Below are positions 45,401 to 58,066 of a stretch of DNA of 64,000 nucleotides, one piece after another. Position 1 is the first letter of the stretch. Each line of letters opens with the position of its first letter. The notes below the pieces were generated by a model. That model made no database searches. It was not told the origin of the DNA and was given only the letters and a program-made list of their open reading frames with translations. Made by a program: the position numbers and the translations under genes. Origin of the DNA: Carya illinoinensis (Eukaryota > Streptophyta > Magnoliopsida > Fagales > Juglandaceae); the NCBI RefSeq assembly GCF_018687715.1, contig NC_056765.1, positions 18,662,394 to 18,726,393 on the forward strand, read 5' to 3'.

Positions 45401-46268
45401 TTAAGCTCATGCTTTTAAATGACTTTTACGAATCAACGGACTGAAGGATTGAAAGAACTGAAAATGACTTAAATGACTGAAATGAATGGAGGAATGAATG
45501 CTTTTAATGTATGAAAATACATAACGACCATATGAATGTATGAATGGGTACCAAAGGATTGGACTAGGCAAATTGCAATGCCAGGTAAGTAGTACTAGTA
45601 GTGCACCCAGTGTTGCACCTTGACGAAATGGACTCCTAACCTGTGGCCACGAGCGGAATCAAGGTCCAAAAGACTGCTAACCCTCTCACATGGGGCGTAA
45701 CTGTGTGCTACGGCCAATGAAAGCGATAAGAAAGAATGTATGCATGTAAAGAAAGAATGGACGTATGGTCAGACTCTTTAAGAAATGAAGGCAGCGAGGC
45801 ATGGGGAACTGTTTTACGAAAGAAAATCCTTTTTGAAGAAAACCCCACCTTATAACTTTTTAAACAAATGAATGTTTATGTATGATATGTATGAAATGAT
45901 AAATGTATGACTAAAATCCTATGTTATTATATTTTAACTGTATGAAGTAATACTTACGAGTTTTCGACTCATTTTAGTTTGTACGTGTTCTCTCCCAAGG
46001 ACAAGATGAACGATACACATCAGAAAGGACACGGCCCAAGGGGAAGAGCACGGAAGTTTAAGGACAATGTTTTGTGCGAAGGACTTTTAATTATAAAATT
46101 TAATGTTTAGCGCTGTAACTCTTTTTAAATTAAGAATAATATTTTATTTTATAAACATGGAATCTTTCATATCTTGGCATGGAAGGAAAAAGTTAAAAAA
46201 AATGGTAATTCTCATCATTTTTCTTAAAATCATTTTCTAAATGACCCACTACAAGGACGGGTGTTACA
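42422..46268 (+). mobile_element. LTR-derived insertion, 3.85 kb (probable solo LTR)
   Basis: It runs from TGTAACAACTCGC to GGACGGGTGTTACA, flanked by AAAT on both sides (42418-42421, 46269-46272); LINE B coding sequence resumes after it. It has no coding region I can recognise. Inside are a CCACC-rich block (42990-43650), paired 23-bp hairpin motifs (43910-43932 and 44000-44022), a second LTR-end-like GACGGGTGTCACA (to 44174), an 11-bp-stem hairpin (44176-44203) and a PBS-like TTGGTATCAGAG near 44312. An unusually long solo LTR of a Tekay/Del-type element is the simplest reading; a truncated or non-autonomous element is the alternative. Confidence 0.6.
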
Positions 46269-47237
46269 AAATGGAGGGAATAATGTAGAGACAACGTTTG
46301 AAAGCTTTGTGGCTTAGGGGAGGGGATTAGAATATGAAATTGTTTCATTCCAAAGCTTCACATAGGAGGAGAAAAAACGTGATTACTGGTGTGAAGGATG
46401 ATCAAGGAGTATGGAAGGAATGGGAGAATAAAGACAAGGTGGTTATGGATTATTTTAAAGTCCTATTCACGTCATCTAAAACTGAAAGGGATACAGAAGT
46501 TTTGGATGGTACATCAGGGAAAATAATAGTGGAAATGAACAAAGAACTTACCAAAGAATTCACAAAAGACAAGATAAAAGTGGCATTGTATCAAATGAAC
46601 TCGACAAAAGCTCCATGGCCGGATGGAATGGCACCATTATTTTTTCAAAAATATTGACATATAGTGGGCAAGTCAATCTCCTCAGAAATATTACAAGCTC
46701 TCAATAGTGGTAATTTCCTAAGTTCTATTAATCATGCCTTCATTAACCTGATTACAAAAAAGAAAAATCCTGAGAAAGTGGCAGAATGTAGGCTTATTAG
46801 TCTCTATAATGTTATTTATAAGATGATTTCTAAGGTACTAGCCAACAGTTGAAGAAATTTCTCCCAACAATAATATTTGAATCCCAAAGTGCCTTTGTCC
46901 CAAGAAGACAGATTACTGATAATATACTTATAGCTTATAAGATGATTCGTTTCTTGAGACAAAATCATACTAGAAAGGAAGGGTATATGTCTTTGCAACT
47001 TGATATTAGCAAGGCATATAATAGAAATGAGTGGGGGTTTCTTGAACAAGTGATTGAGAGAATGGATTAATCTTATCATGTTATGTTTGAAGTTTGTTAC
47101 ATTTTCAATCCTTATTAATGGAGAGCCAAAGGGTCCACTAAAACCAACAAGAGGATTAAGGCAGGTTAATCCGCTGTCCTCGTATTTGTTCCTTTTCTGT
47201 ATCGAAGGGTTGGTAGCTCTCCTAAAGAAAGCTGATA
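46269..47237 (+). pseudogene. LINE B ORF2, reverse transcriptase first half
   Basis: Frames carry FHSKASHRRRKNVI, then SFTKAPWPDGM-like sequence (here NSTKAPWPDGMAPLFFQKY), FINLITKKKNPEKV, and RLISLYNVIYKMISK. FVPRRQITDNILIAYK follows near 46890 and GLRQVNPLSSYLF near 47154. These are the finger and palm motifs of plant L1 RT. Several stops are present. The sequence breaks off before the YADD region, which is found beyond 54495. Confidence 0.8.
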
Positions 47238-49789
47238 TGGTGCCTTGTTCCTTGGTAAAAAGCCTAGCAAGGATCTGTGGAGCGAGGGATGCCAGCCGGT
47301 TGGCAACACCCTAGTGTTACTATTTAATTTAGGCAAATAATCATGGGTCAAATATGTAGTAAGTAAAGTAAGTTGCAGTGGAATAAGTAAGGTTTAGTCA
47401 GAGACTAAATGCTAATAATATCCATATGCCATTGTTATTTTCCAAATAATATTATACAGTACCAATTGTTCATCACTTATATCCAGGTGCGACAAATCGA
47501 ACACAGTTTCGCCTAACCCAAAAGTACATATCAACAAAATACTAATAACTAATAGCAACCTTCATTTCTATCACTCAGGGAGGGGGGTTCCTCTTCCTCA
47601 GGAAACTTCCCTTGGGCTACATTTGCATCAAAGTCTACATTTCCAATGAACAAAACTGTAGGTAGGTTAAACATCTATGACAATACTACCAATGAGAGAC
47701 AATGGTACTAAATATGCATGCATAGTTTCATGTAAGCTAATCGGTGAAGACAAAAATTCATGCATGTTGAGGAATCATGCTCTTGGTAGAAACACATATG
47801 TTCATAATTATGGAGAGGAACCACCCTCTGAATAAATGCAAGTATAGTTGCATTACGAAGAGTCACCCTCTAAGCAAATCTCATACATGCATAGTTATTA
47901 TCAAAGTGAGGAATCACCCTCTTATCAAAACACATAAAACCCACCATATCATATCATATAAATACCAAGCAAGGAACCACTCCACCGTTTGACATGGAGA
48001 ATCACCTTAACTGGTTAACGTGTCAGCTAATTCACCAATTTCAAACCATCCAACATAGAGAATCACTCAACCTGGTCAACCGACTCAAAGACACCACAAA
48101 TGATTAACCTAGAGAATCTCTCTACTTGTTTATCAAGTGAGGCCAATATGAAGACGTTTACCCCAATCGTCACACATAATTCTCTAACTGTACGAAACTT
48201 GGGGCAATGTGCCCTAGGAATGGCATGGAGAATCCTTAACTTGTCCATGATGATTGACACATGGTAAGACTCCACACACACAACCTCAAAAATCACAATT
48301 GTACCATTTCACATCATTCAAGCTCATCATCTCAAAATCACAGTGTAAAGATAGTTCAAAAATATAATGAAGAAGATATATTATTTTCATTAGAAAGGAG
48401 GGAGAGTTAAAGAACATGCAATGCCTAACCTTATAATATACTTACAAACATTTACCTTGCAATCATAGTATGGTTGTAGGAGCTAACCTATATGAATAGT
48501 ATTTCTACATCTACGATTGTGATAGTGCTGCTTCCTTCATCAAACACGTTGAAGCCACTTGCTCTCTGAAAGACTCTAACTCCAATGAATTTCAAATACT
48601 ATTCGATCTTAAAAGTGAGATTTTGTCTATTGTTCAATGCCTTTTATAGGGCAAGACTATCAGGTGTTATTCTAACATTCTTCTAACTTATAATATGCTT
48701 GAATAAGAGACATTTGATCTTGGCTACCATTTGCCCTATGGACTTGAAGAATTGTAGAGCTTGAATGATTGATGGGACAGGGCATGTTCATTCCTGCGGC
48801 TTTCCTTGGGTCCAATCTCACAGTCCTTTCCCTAATAAGGGTCTCCCAAGTGGAGTTGGACCATATCTGTGAGATTAGACAATGTGGCTTGCAGGTCCAT
48901 AATATTTTTTTTCATAGGCTTACTGCAGATATGACATCTCAGATGGAGTATGAGCCTTTGTGTACAACACCTACCACCTCTGAGCATCTCTGTGCTATCT
49001 CGGAGAGCACTCATCATGGCATCGAGTTTGTACTTTGCTTGTTGCTTACCTTTTTGTTGCGAGTTTTTCTTTTCTAGAACTACTAGCTTTTTAAACTTTG
49101 TTCTCGCTTTCGTACGGTTAGCACAATGGTTGCTTGCCTAGCACAAGGTGAGAATTCCTTTATCACCTAACATTGAGATGTGTCAGCTAGACTTTCTGTG
49201 ACGCCTCCAGATTTCTTTTTGGGATCGGACGAACATCTGAAGTGTCGGGAGATGTAACACAAGGTTACCTTTCCTAGTTCATGACATATAAGATGCAATA
49301 TTCCTAACATACATCTAGCATTATGCAATATTCACAGCGGATAATTTTTTTTAATACTATGCACCCAACTTATAACATCTCAAATAATTAAAGCATAAAC
49401 TAAGCATACTTAACAAAATAAATATCTACGATTTCAATATGAGTTTCAGAATACTATAATCTCAAAAACATGAGAGACCAGACTCTATATTTACATTACT
49501 AAAATATACTATTGAGGAAGTTCATCGAGTAACTCATGTAACTCGACTAATGAGACTAGAATACTGTTCAAAAACTATGAAAGTTGTAAGCTCTGCGTCA
49601 TGTCCGTGGCGTCTAGTCAATCTCCTCCAGTTTACTAGTGTCTGCTCCCTCCTCTGATCTTGACACATTGCCTACCATTCGGGAGGAATGGTAGGTGGGA
49701 TTACCACGATGAGATTTGATTATAAATCTCAGTAAGTTAATAGAAAACTCCCACACAGGTTAATTATGCATGCGTGGCAGTAAGAGCAT

Positions 49790-50280
49790 GGATGCATAAT
49801 TAAAGTCGTAAGTATAACATAACTTGACATATAACATGGCATAACTGACATAACCTGAACAAAAAGGTGAACCAAACTTGACTTGATATGACATGAACTT
49901 GAACTTAAAATATAACATGGACTAGCAACATAACAAGAACGTGAACTTGAAACATAACATGGATTTGAAACATAGCATGAACGTGAACATACATAACATA
50001 AACATGAACTTGAACTTAACATAAACCTAAGCATAACATAACATAAACATGAACTTGAGACATAGTGTGAACGTGAACATAACATAGCAAAACTTGAACA
50101 TAACATGTACGTGAACATAACATGACACGAATGTAAACATGAAACATAACGTGAACATGAACATAATATAACATGAATGTTAGCTTGAACAGAACATAAA
50201 CGTGAACATAACATGATGTGAATAGAAACTTGAAACTTAACGTAAACATGAACATAACATGTACGTGAATATAACATAAC
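49790..50280. repeat. AACATAACATGAAC-type minisatellite
   Basis: Irregular tandem copies of short units such as AACATAACATGAACTTGAA and GAACGTGAACATAAC. The 182-codon minus-strand frame here is a product of this periodicity, not a gene. Confidence 0.75.
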
Positions 50281-50285
50281 GGCAT

Positions 50286-50880
50286 ATTATACTCCTTCAC
50301 CGTAGTACTCGGTAGTACATAGTCTTGACCACAGTACCAGGCAACGCGTATCATCCTTCACCAATATGATAGATTATACTCCTTCACCATAATACTTGGC
50401 AGCGCATAGCCTTGACCACAGTACCAAGCAGGCCATATTATCCTTGATCGTAACATAAATTAACACAAAGATAGATTATACTCCTTCACCATAGTACTCG
50501 ACAATGCATAGCCTTGACCGCAATACCGGGTAGTGCGTATCATCCTTCTATAGTACAGCAGATTGTACTCCTTCACCATAGTACTTAGCAGCGCATAGCC
50601 TTGACCATAGTACCAGGCAGCGCGTATTATCCTTGACCCTCACATAATTTAACATAACGGTAGATTATACTCCTTCACCATAGTACTCAGCAGCGCATAG
50701 CTTTGATTGCAGTACCAGGCATCGCTTATTATCCTTGATTATAACATAACTCAACTGATTTAACCATCTGCAGTACGGTAGATTATACTCCTTCACCTTA
50801 GTATTCGGCAGCGCATAGACTTGACTGCAATACCAGGCAACGCGTATTATTTTTGACCATAGTACAAATTAATTGATAAC
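50286..50880. repeat. Six-copy tandem array with two-unit higher-order pattern
   Basis: Units begin ATTATACTCCTTCACC (or ATTGTACTCC) at 50286, 50373, 50475, 50562, 50664 and 50782. Spacings are 87, 102, 87, 102 and 118 bp, so short and long units alternate. Each unit has two related halves, ending in GCAGCGCATAG and GCAGCGCGTAT. Confidence 0.88.
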
Positions 50881-53800
50881 TGAAACTTAACTGTTCTCAA
50901 AATACACAACTGTATTCGAGATGAAACGTGACTAGAATACGAAAGAACATAGGTCCTGATGTTACATAACATGACTTGAACGTAACTTGAGAGACATGAG
51001 TTACTTGAGATAGAAATATTTTATAGTATGACATAACATATAACAGACAATATTTCATAACATGGCATAACATGTAACAGTGAATATTACATGACATGGC
51101 ATACATGTAATAGATGGCATAACATAATATGATATACTTGTAGCATATAACAATATGTGATAGAATAAATTGTGTAATAGATAAGCAATCCTGACAAAAT
51201 AAATCATATGTAACAGATAAACATGTAATGACGTGGTATGGCATGGTATATATGATAAAATACAAACATAAATTGTAGTTCCCTTACCCATCATACATAC
51301 ACAGTAAACTGATAGTAAGTTAGAAGTTAACTTACCTTGATCCTCGCATTTTACGAGAATAAAACGCGAAACAAGAGGAACTGTAAGAGGGTATTATAAA
51401 AGTTAGAAATTTAATTACTAACAATTAGAAACATAAAAACAAGCTAACTTAGAGTAAAATTACCATTTTACCCCCTACATGTGGGAAAATGATCATTTTA
51501 CTCCTAACTTGAAGATTTCTCATCCTAACTCCAAAAATTTTTAAAATCTACATTCCTCATGTAAATTTTGTCCTAAACTCAAATCTCAATTAAAAAAAAT
51601 TTAAAACAAATTACAACTATGGATGAAACATCTATAGGCCATTTCTGTTGGTTTTTGTTACAATTTCTTCCAACTTCAAAACTCATGCTTAAATCAAAAT
51701 TTTGCAACAAAGATCTTCCTATCCTAAGTTTAAAACCATACTTAAAACATCCATTTAGAAAAAATTAATAATCAACACCAAACCTTTTGTAAAAAGATCC
51801 AAACCTTTGAATCACAAGCTTTGACACTAAATCAAAACATCTCCAAGAATTCCAAAAAATCAAATCTTACTTCTAACATCATCATAACATCATCCTAAGA
51901 TTAACCATGCTTTAAATCATCAAAATAAAGTCACCAAAATCACAATATAACACTTGGAGTTTTTGGTATTACGCTTAGTAAAAAAAAACAAAAACAAAAA
52001 CTTTTGTCTTAACTAGCACTGATCAATCTCTTGATCCATTGTTTAAAAAGATGAGATCTTCAAACTAAAATATCACATGGTTTAAAAATGTGTCTTAAAG
52101 AAGATTCAACCATTAAAATTAAAATCACATGGCTAAAACTCAATAAAACATGGATCTAACCCAAAAACATCAAATCTTAGGCCTAATCGAAATCCTCTTG
52201 CATAGAAAAATCATATATTTAAAACTAATACTAAATATCTTCATATTTAGGATCATCATAAATAACATTCTCACATGAAAATAAGAGACTTAGGATTATC
52301 ATATAAAAATATCAAAGCCTTTAGAGTAAGATCAGACCACGAAATATTCAAACTTTCTTCGAACAAAAACTGTTTTTCCACTTTCATTTTTCAAGTTTCT
52401 AGATCTAAAACAATATATCATCAAAAAATTTATTCATGCAACAAAATCTCAATGGAAACTCATACAAATACGCTAACAACACTCCATGAAATTTTTGGAC
52501 CAAGATACGTCCATTAGCTTGGTCAAAAACTCCAAAACATAACATACTCTCCAGTTTTACGCCTAGAATGACCTTTTCATGGTTAAAAATACTTTTGACC
52601 AACCAAATGATTATGGAATGATATTTATAATATATCTACAGAAATTATACTCAGAGACTAACAACTTTTATCAAGGAGTCATCATGTAAAAATACTTACA
52701 AAGTGTCAAAAATCTCCACGAAAAAAGACCCAGAAGTCTGCCCAAGATAGCTCTTTTGGGTTTCTCTCTAAGAACGGGGTGAAGAAGTGATTAAAGGGAA
52801 AGAAGTGTGTCTTGCATGACTCTATACCTCTGGAGAGGGAAGATATGGGTTTGAATGAGCCTTGATTGGAGGTGGCTATGTGACATAAACTGGAGAATAG
52901 TGAGGGGAAATGATTACTTGCAAAAGTTGTGAGATATAAAGATTGATGAGGTGAGTTTCTCCATCACATCAAGGCACTATTGGGTGCAGCCAAGGGTAGT
53001 GGATGCTCTGCCATGTGAGGGAGGAAACTTCTTCAAGAAGCTTTGCCAAGGTGGCCAAATTCGTGGGCCTTGGAGGGCCTCAACCAAGTGGGCTTCAATT
53101 TGGGGTTTAAAAGGGGTTTGGTTAGGGTTTGAGATGCTATCAAGCCCAAATTCAATTTTTTTTAGCCCAATCAAATTTCCAAGATTTAAAAGGTTGGATA
53201 ATGATTTCATAACAAGGATTTGAGAAATTAATAGCATGTGGAAGTGATTTAATCAAGTGATTAAACAAAATGCTAGAAATTGGATAAAAAAGGGTTTGAA
53301 GGCTAACTTTAGGGTTTGGGGAAACCGTTTAGGATTTCGGTTTGAACCAAGCTTTTGGGATTTCAATTGTATTCCAACCATTTAGGGTTTCACTAGGGTT
53401 GAAACCCTATTTGATCTGGCTTAGTTTGGTTGATCAAATGAAAAATGTTTTGCTTAGGTGGCATGATCTCACACCTTGATTTCCTTCACAAATCCATCTA
53501 ATGATTCCTCTTTGTACCAAGTGTCTAATACTATTCACTATGTGTGGCTAAGATCTTGCCAAGTGTCGAAATAAAACTTCTCTAACCTAATTTGGACATT
53601 CCACACTGTGATTTTGAAAACACTACACTTAGTATGCTTATCAAGGTTACTATTCACTCCAAAAAAATGCATAATAAACTTAGTACTGAAAAATCCTAAA
53701 TATTTATATTAACCTATAGTGAAAATAGTTTACCAAAACTCAACCCCGAAGTGCCCCTAAAAATAATTTCACAGTTTCATATAGCCGTTTGTCTGAAATT

Positions 53801-54494
53801 AGGAAAATAGATTATTGCGCTATAAAATCCTAAATATTCAACTGAGTCTAGTGGCACAAACCATAATATATTCTGACACTTCTAACTACCTCAAACAATT
53901 AAAATTGCATTTTTGGCACCATATTGAGTGATAACACTGACTATGTTGACAGACTAAAACCTTTGCGATTTGTCGTAAGTTTTCATGAGGTTTCTAAAGT
54001 CTATAGAATATCTACCATTGAATTTCTAGTGGGCTGTTACACTTTCTACGTGTTGCTTGCGTTCGTCTTCATTTCGCCGCACGTTGCCCACCTAGTTGCC
54101 TCTTATTCACTTGGTGTCGGATTAACCATCCTTGGTTGCCCGATGCTAAACCGTGTCTTCCAAGTTTTTGGGACTACTGCACTCTACTAAATAGTGCTAA
54201 ACCGTGTGGCTTGCCCTCCATTTGGACTACTGCACTCTGCTTGCCCTACCACTTCATCTTCCATAGCACCTTGCCCATGGGAACGGGTCTCTTCCCTTGC
54301 TTCAACACGATCTTCACATCCTTCCCTCCTTAACAAAGAACTTCATCCTCAAAATTTTGTGAGGATTGTCCCTCTGGATGGAAATTCAAGGGATGTGCAT
54401 GAGCTAGGGAGTTCTTTGCTATTCTCTATCGACACCAACCGAGGTGATGATCCATTCTTTCCTTGATCCAACCATAGATCTTCATAATGTATGA

Positions 54495-55345
54495 TTGGGA
54501 CAAGAGCTTTTAAGGAAGCTCGACAAGTTAACGATATGTTATTTACAAATGATAGTGACCTCTTTTGTAAAGCAAATCTATAAGAAAATATGGATCAATT
54601 ACTTGATAAGTATGAAAAGGCTTCAAGGAAGAGGATCAAAAGAGACAAAACCTCAATGGTTTTCAGCAAAAATGTAAGTGATGAGTTACAAGAGGAAATT
54701 TTAGAGGGTGCAGAACTTCCAACAATATGAGAAATACCTAGGTTTACCTCCTATGGTAGGCAAAGGTGAAGAATAAAGCTCTCTCTGATATAAAACTTAA
54801 AGTTTGGTCATCCAAAGTTTGAAGGAGTAATTGTTGTCACAAGGGGGAAGAGAAATACTCATTAAAGTAGTAGCCCTATCTATTCCTACATATTCTATGA
54901 GTTGTTTTAAGTTACTAGAAAACGTTCAAAAAGATATCAGGTGGAGTATTTCTCAAATGTTCATTTTCTACACTCATCTTTGAGAAATAACCCCTCATAT
55001 GTATGGCAAGGTATTCGGAGGGTATTAGGAACTCAATTGATATTTGGAAAGATAGTTGGATTCAAGAACTTGAAATGATAAAAAAGACAAACTAATTTGG
55101 TTATGGAAAAAAATGGGACATGCAATGTGAAAGTGCCTACAGATTGTTCAGAGTAGTAAGGAAAGATTAATAAGAAGAATGCTCAAATGTAGAGATGAAG
55201 AGGCATTTCTCAAAGGATCAATCGAAAATCCCCTTAAATCCAGATTTTCACATACTTCAAAATGTGAAATATAGCAGGAATACACAGAAGTATCACTATG
55301 TGGCTGACAGATTGTTCTTGAAGAATCTGTGATTTCTACAATTTT
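54495..55345 (+). pseudogene. LINE B ORF2, reverse transcriptase second half
   Basis: It begins with NDMLFTNDSDLFCKAN, the degenerate counterpart of the YADD block; the two aspartates are not both preserved. Then follow EKASRKRIKRDKTSMVFS (about 54600-54665) and LLSQGGREILIKVVALSIPT (about 54827-54890), the thumb-region signature of plant L1 RT. NNPSYVWQGIRRVLG follows near 54990. Stops and frame changes are present. It fades near a T/G-rich run at 55340-55370 without a recognisable RNase H domain. Confidence 0.75.
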
Positions 55346-55967
55346 TTTTTTGGGAGGAGGGGGAGGGGGATGATTATAGTTCTTCAGATTGTTGCCTCCC
55401 TAGACTCCACTACCCAATACATGCTAGCCACCTCTACTCATCACCATATGCTGCAAAACCACTTAACCCTTGCAGTTTCTCAAGCATCATGAGCTACATG
55501 TGCCAGCGTGTGTGGCTATCACTACTCCATTCGAGACCGTCTCATTGCTCCCTCCATCCCTCTCGTACATCTAAATAGCATTTCTAAAGGTGCTTTAATT
55601 AATTTCTTGTATTTTTTGTAGCTCATTGGTGCTCTCTTTTGTCTTAGATTTGCTTTTGTCCACCCACTCTTATTTGATAATGTGAAGGGAATAGACTTAG
55701 ATATCATCAATGTTCATCCCTACATGATTTTATTCAACATGTACATTCTTGTTGCAATATCCACTTGCAATTAGACGTGTCGACAATAATTGGCTTCAAA
55801 AGACAATGTTTGTACACATGTTATACAATCGATGAGACTCTGCATTAAGTTGAAGCAAAGGTGCTTCAATCAATGGCAAGAGAGTGAAGAACAGTTCATA
55901 ATTGTTGAACGATTCAAGATTAAGCAAGCTATTCATAGCATTGTAAAGTCAAAAGTCCCATAATTGT
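55346..55967. other. Non-coding gap before the right-hand gypsy element
   Basis: It starts with a T-run and a GGGAGGAGGGGGAGGGGG stretch. No gene is supported; short open frames on the minus strand match nothing I know. Confidence 0.45.
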
Positions 55968-58064
55968 TGTGACGACCCGCTTTTACGTGTATTTTCACTG
56001 AAGGGTTGTTTTTAATTTAATTAATATATTAGTTTATTTATTTTAAATTATTGCGTTTTAAATTAGTTTTTATTTATTTGATGCGGTGTTTAATTTATTT
56101 AGTCATTTTACAGTTTTTAATCTCGTTTTCGGCGGATCTATTTTGTTTTCCGGAGTAAAGATTGTACCTCATTTCTTCCCTCCATCTTTTCTTTTTCTCT
56201 TTCCTTTTTTTTTTCTTCTTTCTCTTTTTTCTTCTTTTTCCTTTTTCTTTCTTTTTTTTCTTTCTCTTTTTCCCTCCCCGGTTCTCTCTCCCACGCGACT
56301 CTCTCTCTCTCTACCCATTTCCGTTCATTTTTCTCTCTCCGCCCAGAACCACCGCCGCCGGCCATTGTGCAGCACACCACCCACCCAGTTTTCTTCCCCT
56401 CCCTCCGGTGAACCACCCCATAAAATTCCACCAACAACAGAGCTGCAGTTTAGCCAGAAATCCACCTTCAAGCCGAGCAGTTTTTGCTCCGATCTGCCGC
56501 CGTCGCTCCACCTCCGGCCACCACCTCTTCACCACTTCATCATCGACTCCTTGCCGTCCTAACCCACCCATTTCCGGCCTCTAACAGCCACCGGAACATC
56601 TCCCACGAGCTAGTTTCCGTTTTGGACATTTCAGCCCTTCCTCCGCCTTTTCTGCCGCCATCCACGGCCAAACTCCACTTCCACTAGCTTCATAAACATC
56701 CTTAGACCCTTCCCTATCAATCCCGAGCCTTGGTTTGTCACCGTTCAAAAGTGGTTATTTTACAACCCACGGCCACAGTGAAATTTCACTGTTACGTTGT
56801 TTTCCTTCTGCCGTTTGCAACGCCGCGAGCTTTCTAAAAATACCATATAGCGTTGTAAGTATTTTCCAAACCCTAATTTTAGATTTAAATATATTTTGCT
56901 CATTCAATAAATATTTGTTGTTGGTTGGCTGATTCCGGACTGAGTCCAAGGAGTTCGGGGGTCGGATGGATTGAGGACGGAGTGCTTGGTTTTGGTTATT
57001 TGTGATTGCTTGATTATTTGAGCCATGAGGCATGAGTTGCATATTGTGTTTTTGTGCATTTTGTTTTAATCGAGAAAATCCTGTTTTATTGGCGTAAATG
57101 GTTTTTGGGTGCGTGTGTCTCACGAGCCCAAGCCGGGATGAGTTATTATCTCGGTGGAGCTCCTCTGGTCACTCGGGAGTGGATAATATTGAGTGACATC
57201 CCCTGGTTTGTCGCAGGGTGACGACCGGATCACACGATACGGTAACGCTGTCGTGTCGATTCCGTGGTCCCTAGAGTGGCGGGGACTAGAGGATGGCCTG
57301 GCCAGGTACGCGCGGGGCACGAGTTTGGGTATCGCTCGTTTAGGTGTCACATGCGTAGTCGTTACCTACAGTGTGGCACAGAGCCAGGGTGTGCGGATGA
57401 TCCCTAGGGGAGATCATGGTGCATGAATAACCGGATTGTTTTTATGGTTTTCGGATGTGGGCCATTTTCTGGAAAAATGGCGATGTTTGGTTTTCGAGGC
57501 TTCTGATCCATTTTCTAGAAAAATGGTGGTTTGGGCCATTATCTGGGATAATGGTGAGGCTTGGTTTTAAGGATATGTATTTGTGGGCCAAATGGGTTTT
57601 TTGGCATGCGTGGAAAAATTATGGTTTTATGGCGCATGTGCATTGGTTTTTCTTTCATGCATATTGTTTGAGTTTTATATATTTTTATCTAGTGGTGTTT
57701 GGAGTTTACTTACCTGCGGCACCATTTTTGGTACCGTAGATTTTGGTGCAGAGATCGAGGATGAGGAGGAGGAGGCTGAGCCCGAGGATGCGGCTCGGCC
57801 GTGATGCTGATGTTATGTTTTGTATTTGGTTTAAAACAATATTTGTGCCGTGTAATATTTATTTATGTATGTTTGGAGCATCTTTGTATTAAACGAGAAA
57901 AATTTTGGTACTTAGTTTTTGACTTGCTTTTCGCTGCGTGTTTCTCGTGCACATTCGTTGCTTACACACACTTGGCACTCGTCGATAGGGTGGTGACCCG
58001 TGATGTCATCATCCGGACGTCTCGGTTTTCCCGTGTCCGTGCGTGGGGATTTGGGGGCGTCACA
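55968..58064 (+). repeat. Gypsy 5' LTR (2097 bp)
   Basis: It starts TGTGACGACCCG and ends GGGGGCGTCACA, followed two bases later by the PBS. It has a long pyrimidine tract (about 56190-56350), a CCACC-rich GC block to about 56690, and a GAGGATGAGGAGGAGGAGG block near 57759-57778. The frames over the pyrimidine tract are compositional. Confidence 0.92.
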
Positions 58065-58066
58065 GG

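Larger units (their letters stand above)
49197..54041 (-). mobile_element. 4.85-kb solo LTR with internal tandem repeats
   Basis: In minus orientation it starts TGTAACAGCCCAC and ends GGAGGCGTCACA, flanked by CTTTC at 49192-49196 and 54042-54046. There is no PBS, gene or second LTR, so it is a solo LTR. Contents from left to right: an AACATAACATGAAC-type minisatellite (about 49790-50280), a six-copy array (50286-50880), an ATGTAACATG-like stretch (to 51250), then AT-rich DNA with no gene. At 4845 bp it is long for an LTR. The sense end GCGTCACA resembles the Tekay-like family at 58064. Confidence 0.8.
47238..54494 (-). mobile_element. Gypsy LTR remnant (minus strand) inserted in LINE B
   Basis: On the minus strand, AAAATTTTGAGGATGAAG and TTAAGGAGGGAAGGA (about 54318-54355) look like the 3' coding end and polypurine tract of a gypsy element, followed by an LTR start TGTGAAGATCG at about 54318. 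The LTR body runs left to about 47238, interrupted by a solo LTR (49197-54041). About 170 bp of internal sequence remains on the right and no 5' LTR is present. The left part (47310-48760) has short repeats of the GGAATCACCCTC kind and no gene; 48770-49140 has open frames I do not recognise. Left and right ends are approximate. Confidence 0.45.
41158..55345 (+). mobile_element. L1-type LINE B, split into three pieces
   Basis: Remnants of one plus-strand L1 element: ORF1 with a degenerate knuckle and part of the endonuclease (41242-42421), RT first half (46269-47237), RT second half (54495-55345). Interruptions are a 3.85-kb LTR element at 42422 and a gypsy LTR remnant at 47238. The RT halves read across the second gap with only a short loss. 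Stops and frameshifts are frequent and RNase H is not found. The left limit is approximate. Confidence 0.75.

Noticed and set aside
48769..49077. 102-codon frame and an overlapping minus-strand frame with a CXXC-like sequence
   Set aside because: No recognisable domain, no splice or promoter support, and inside an LTR remnant; left unannotated.
49729..50354. 182- and 112-codon minus-strand frames with Cys/Tyr/Ser/Val-rich repeats
   Set aside because: They lie over the AACATAACATGAAC minisatellite; the repeating residues follow from the repeat unit and there is no domain.
50286..50880. CRISPR-like array
   Set aside because: The alternating units of 87 and 102 bp are diverged tandem repeats in a plant LTR; there are no unique spacers or cas genes and the host is a eukaryote.
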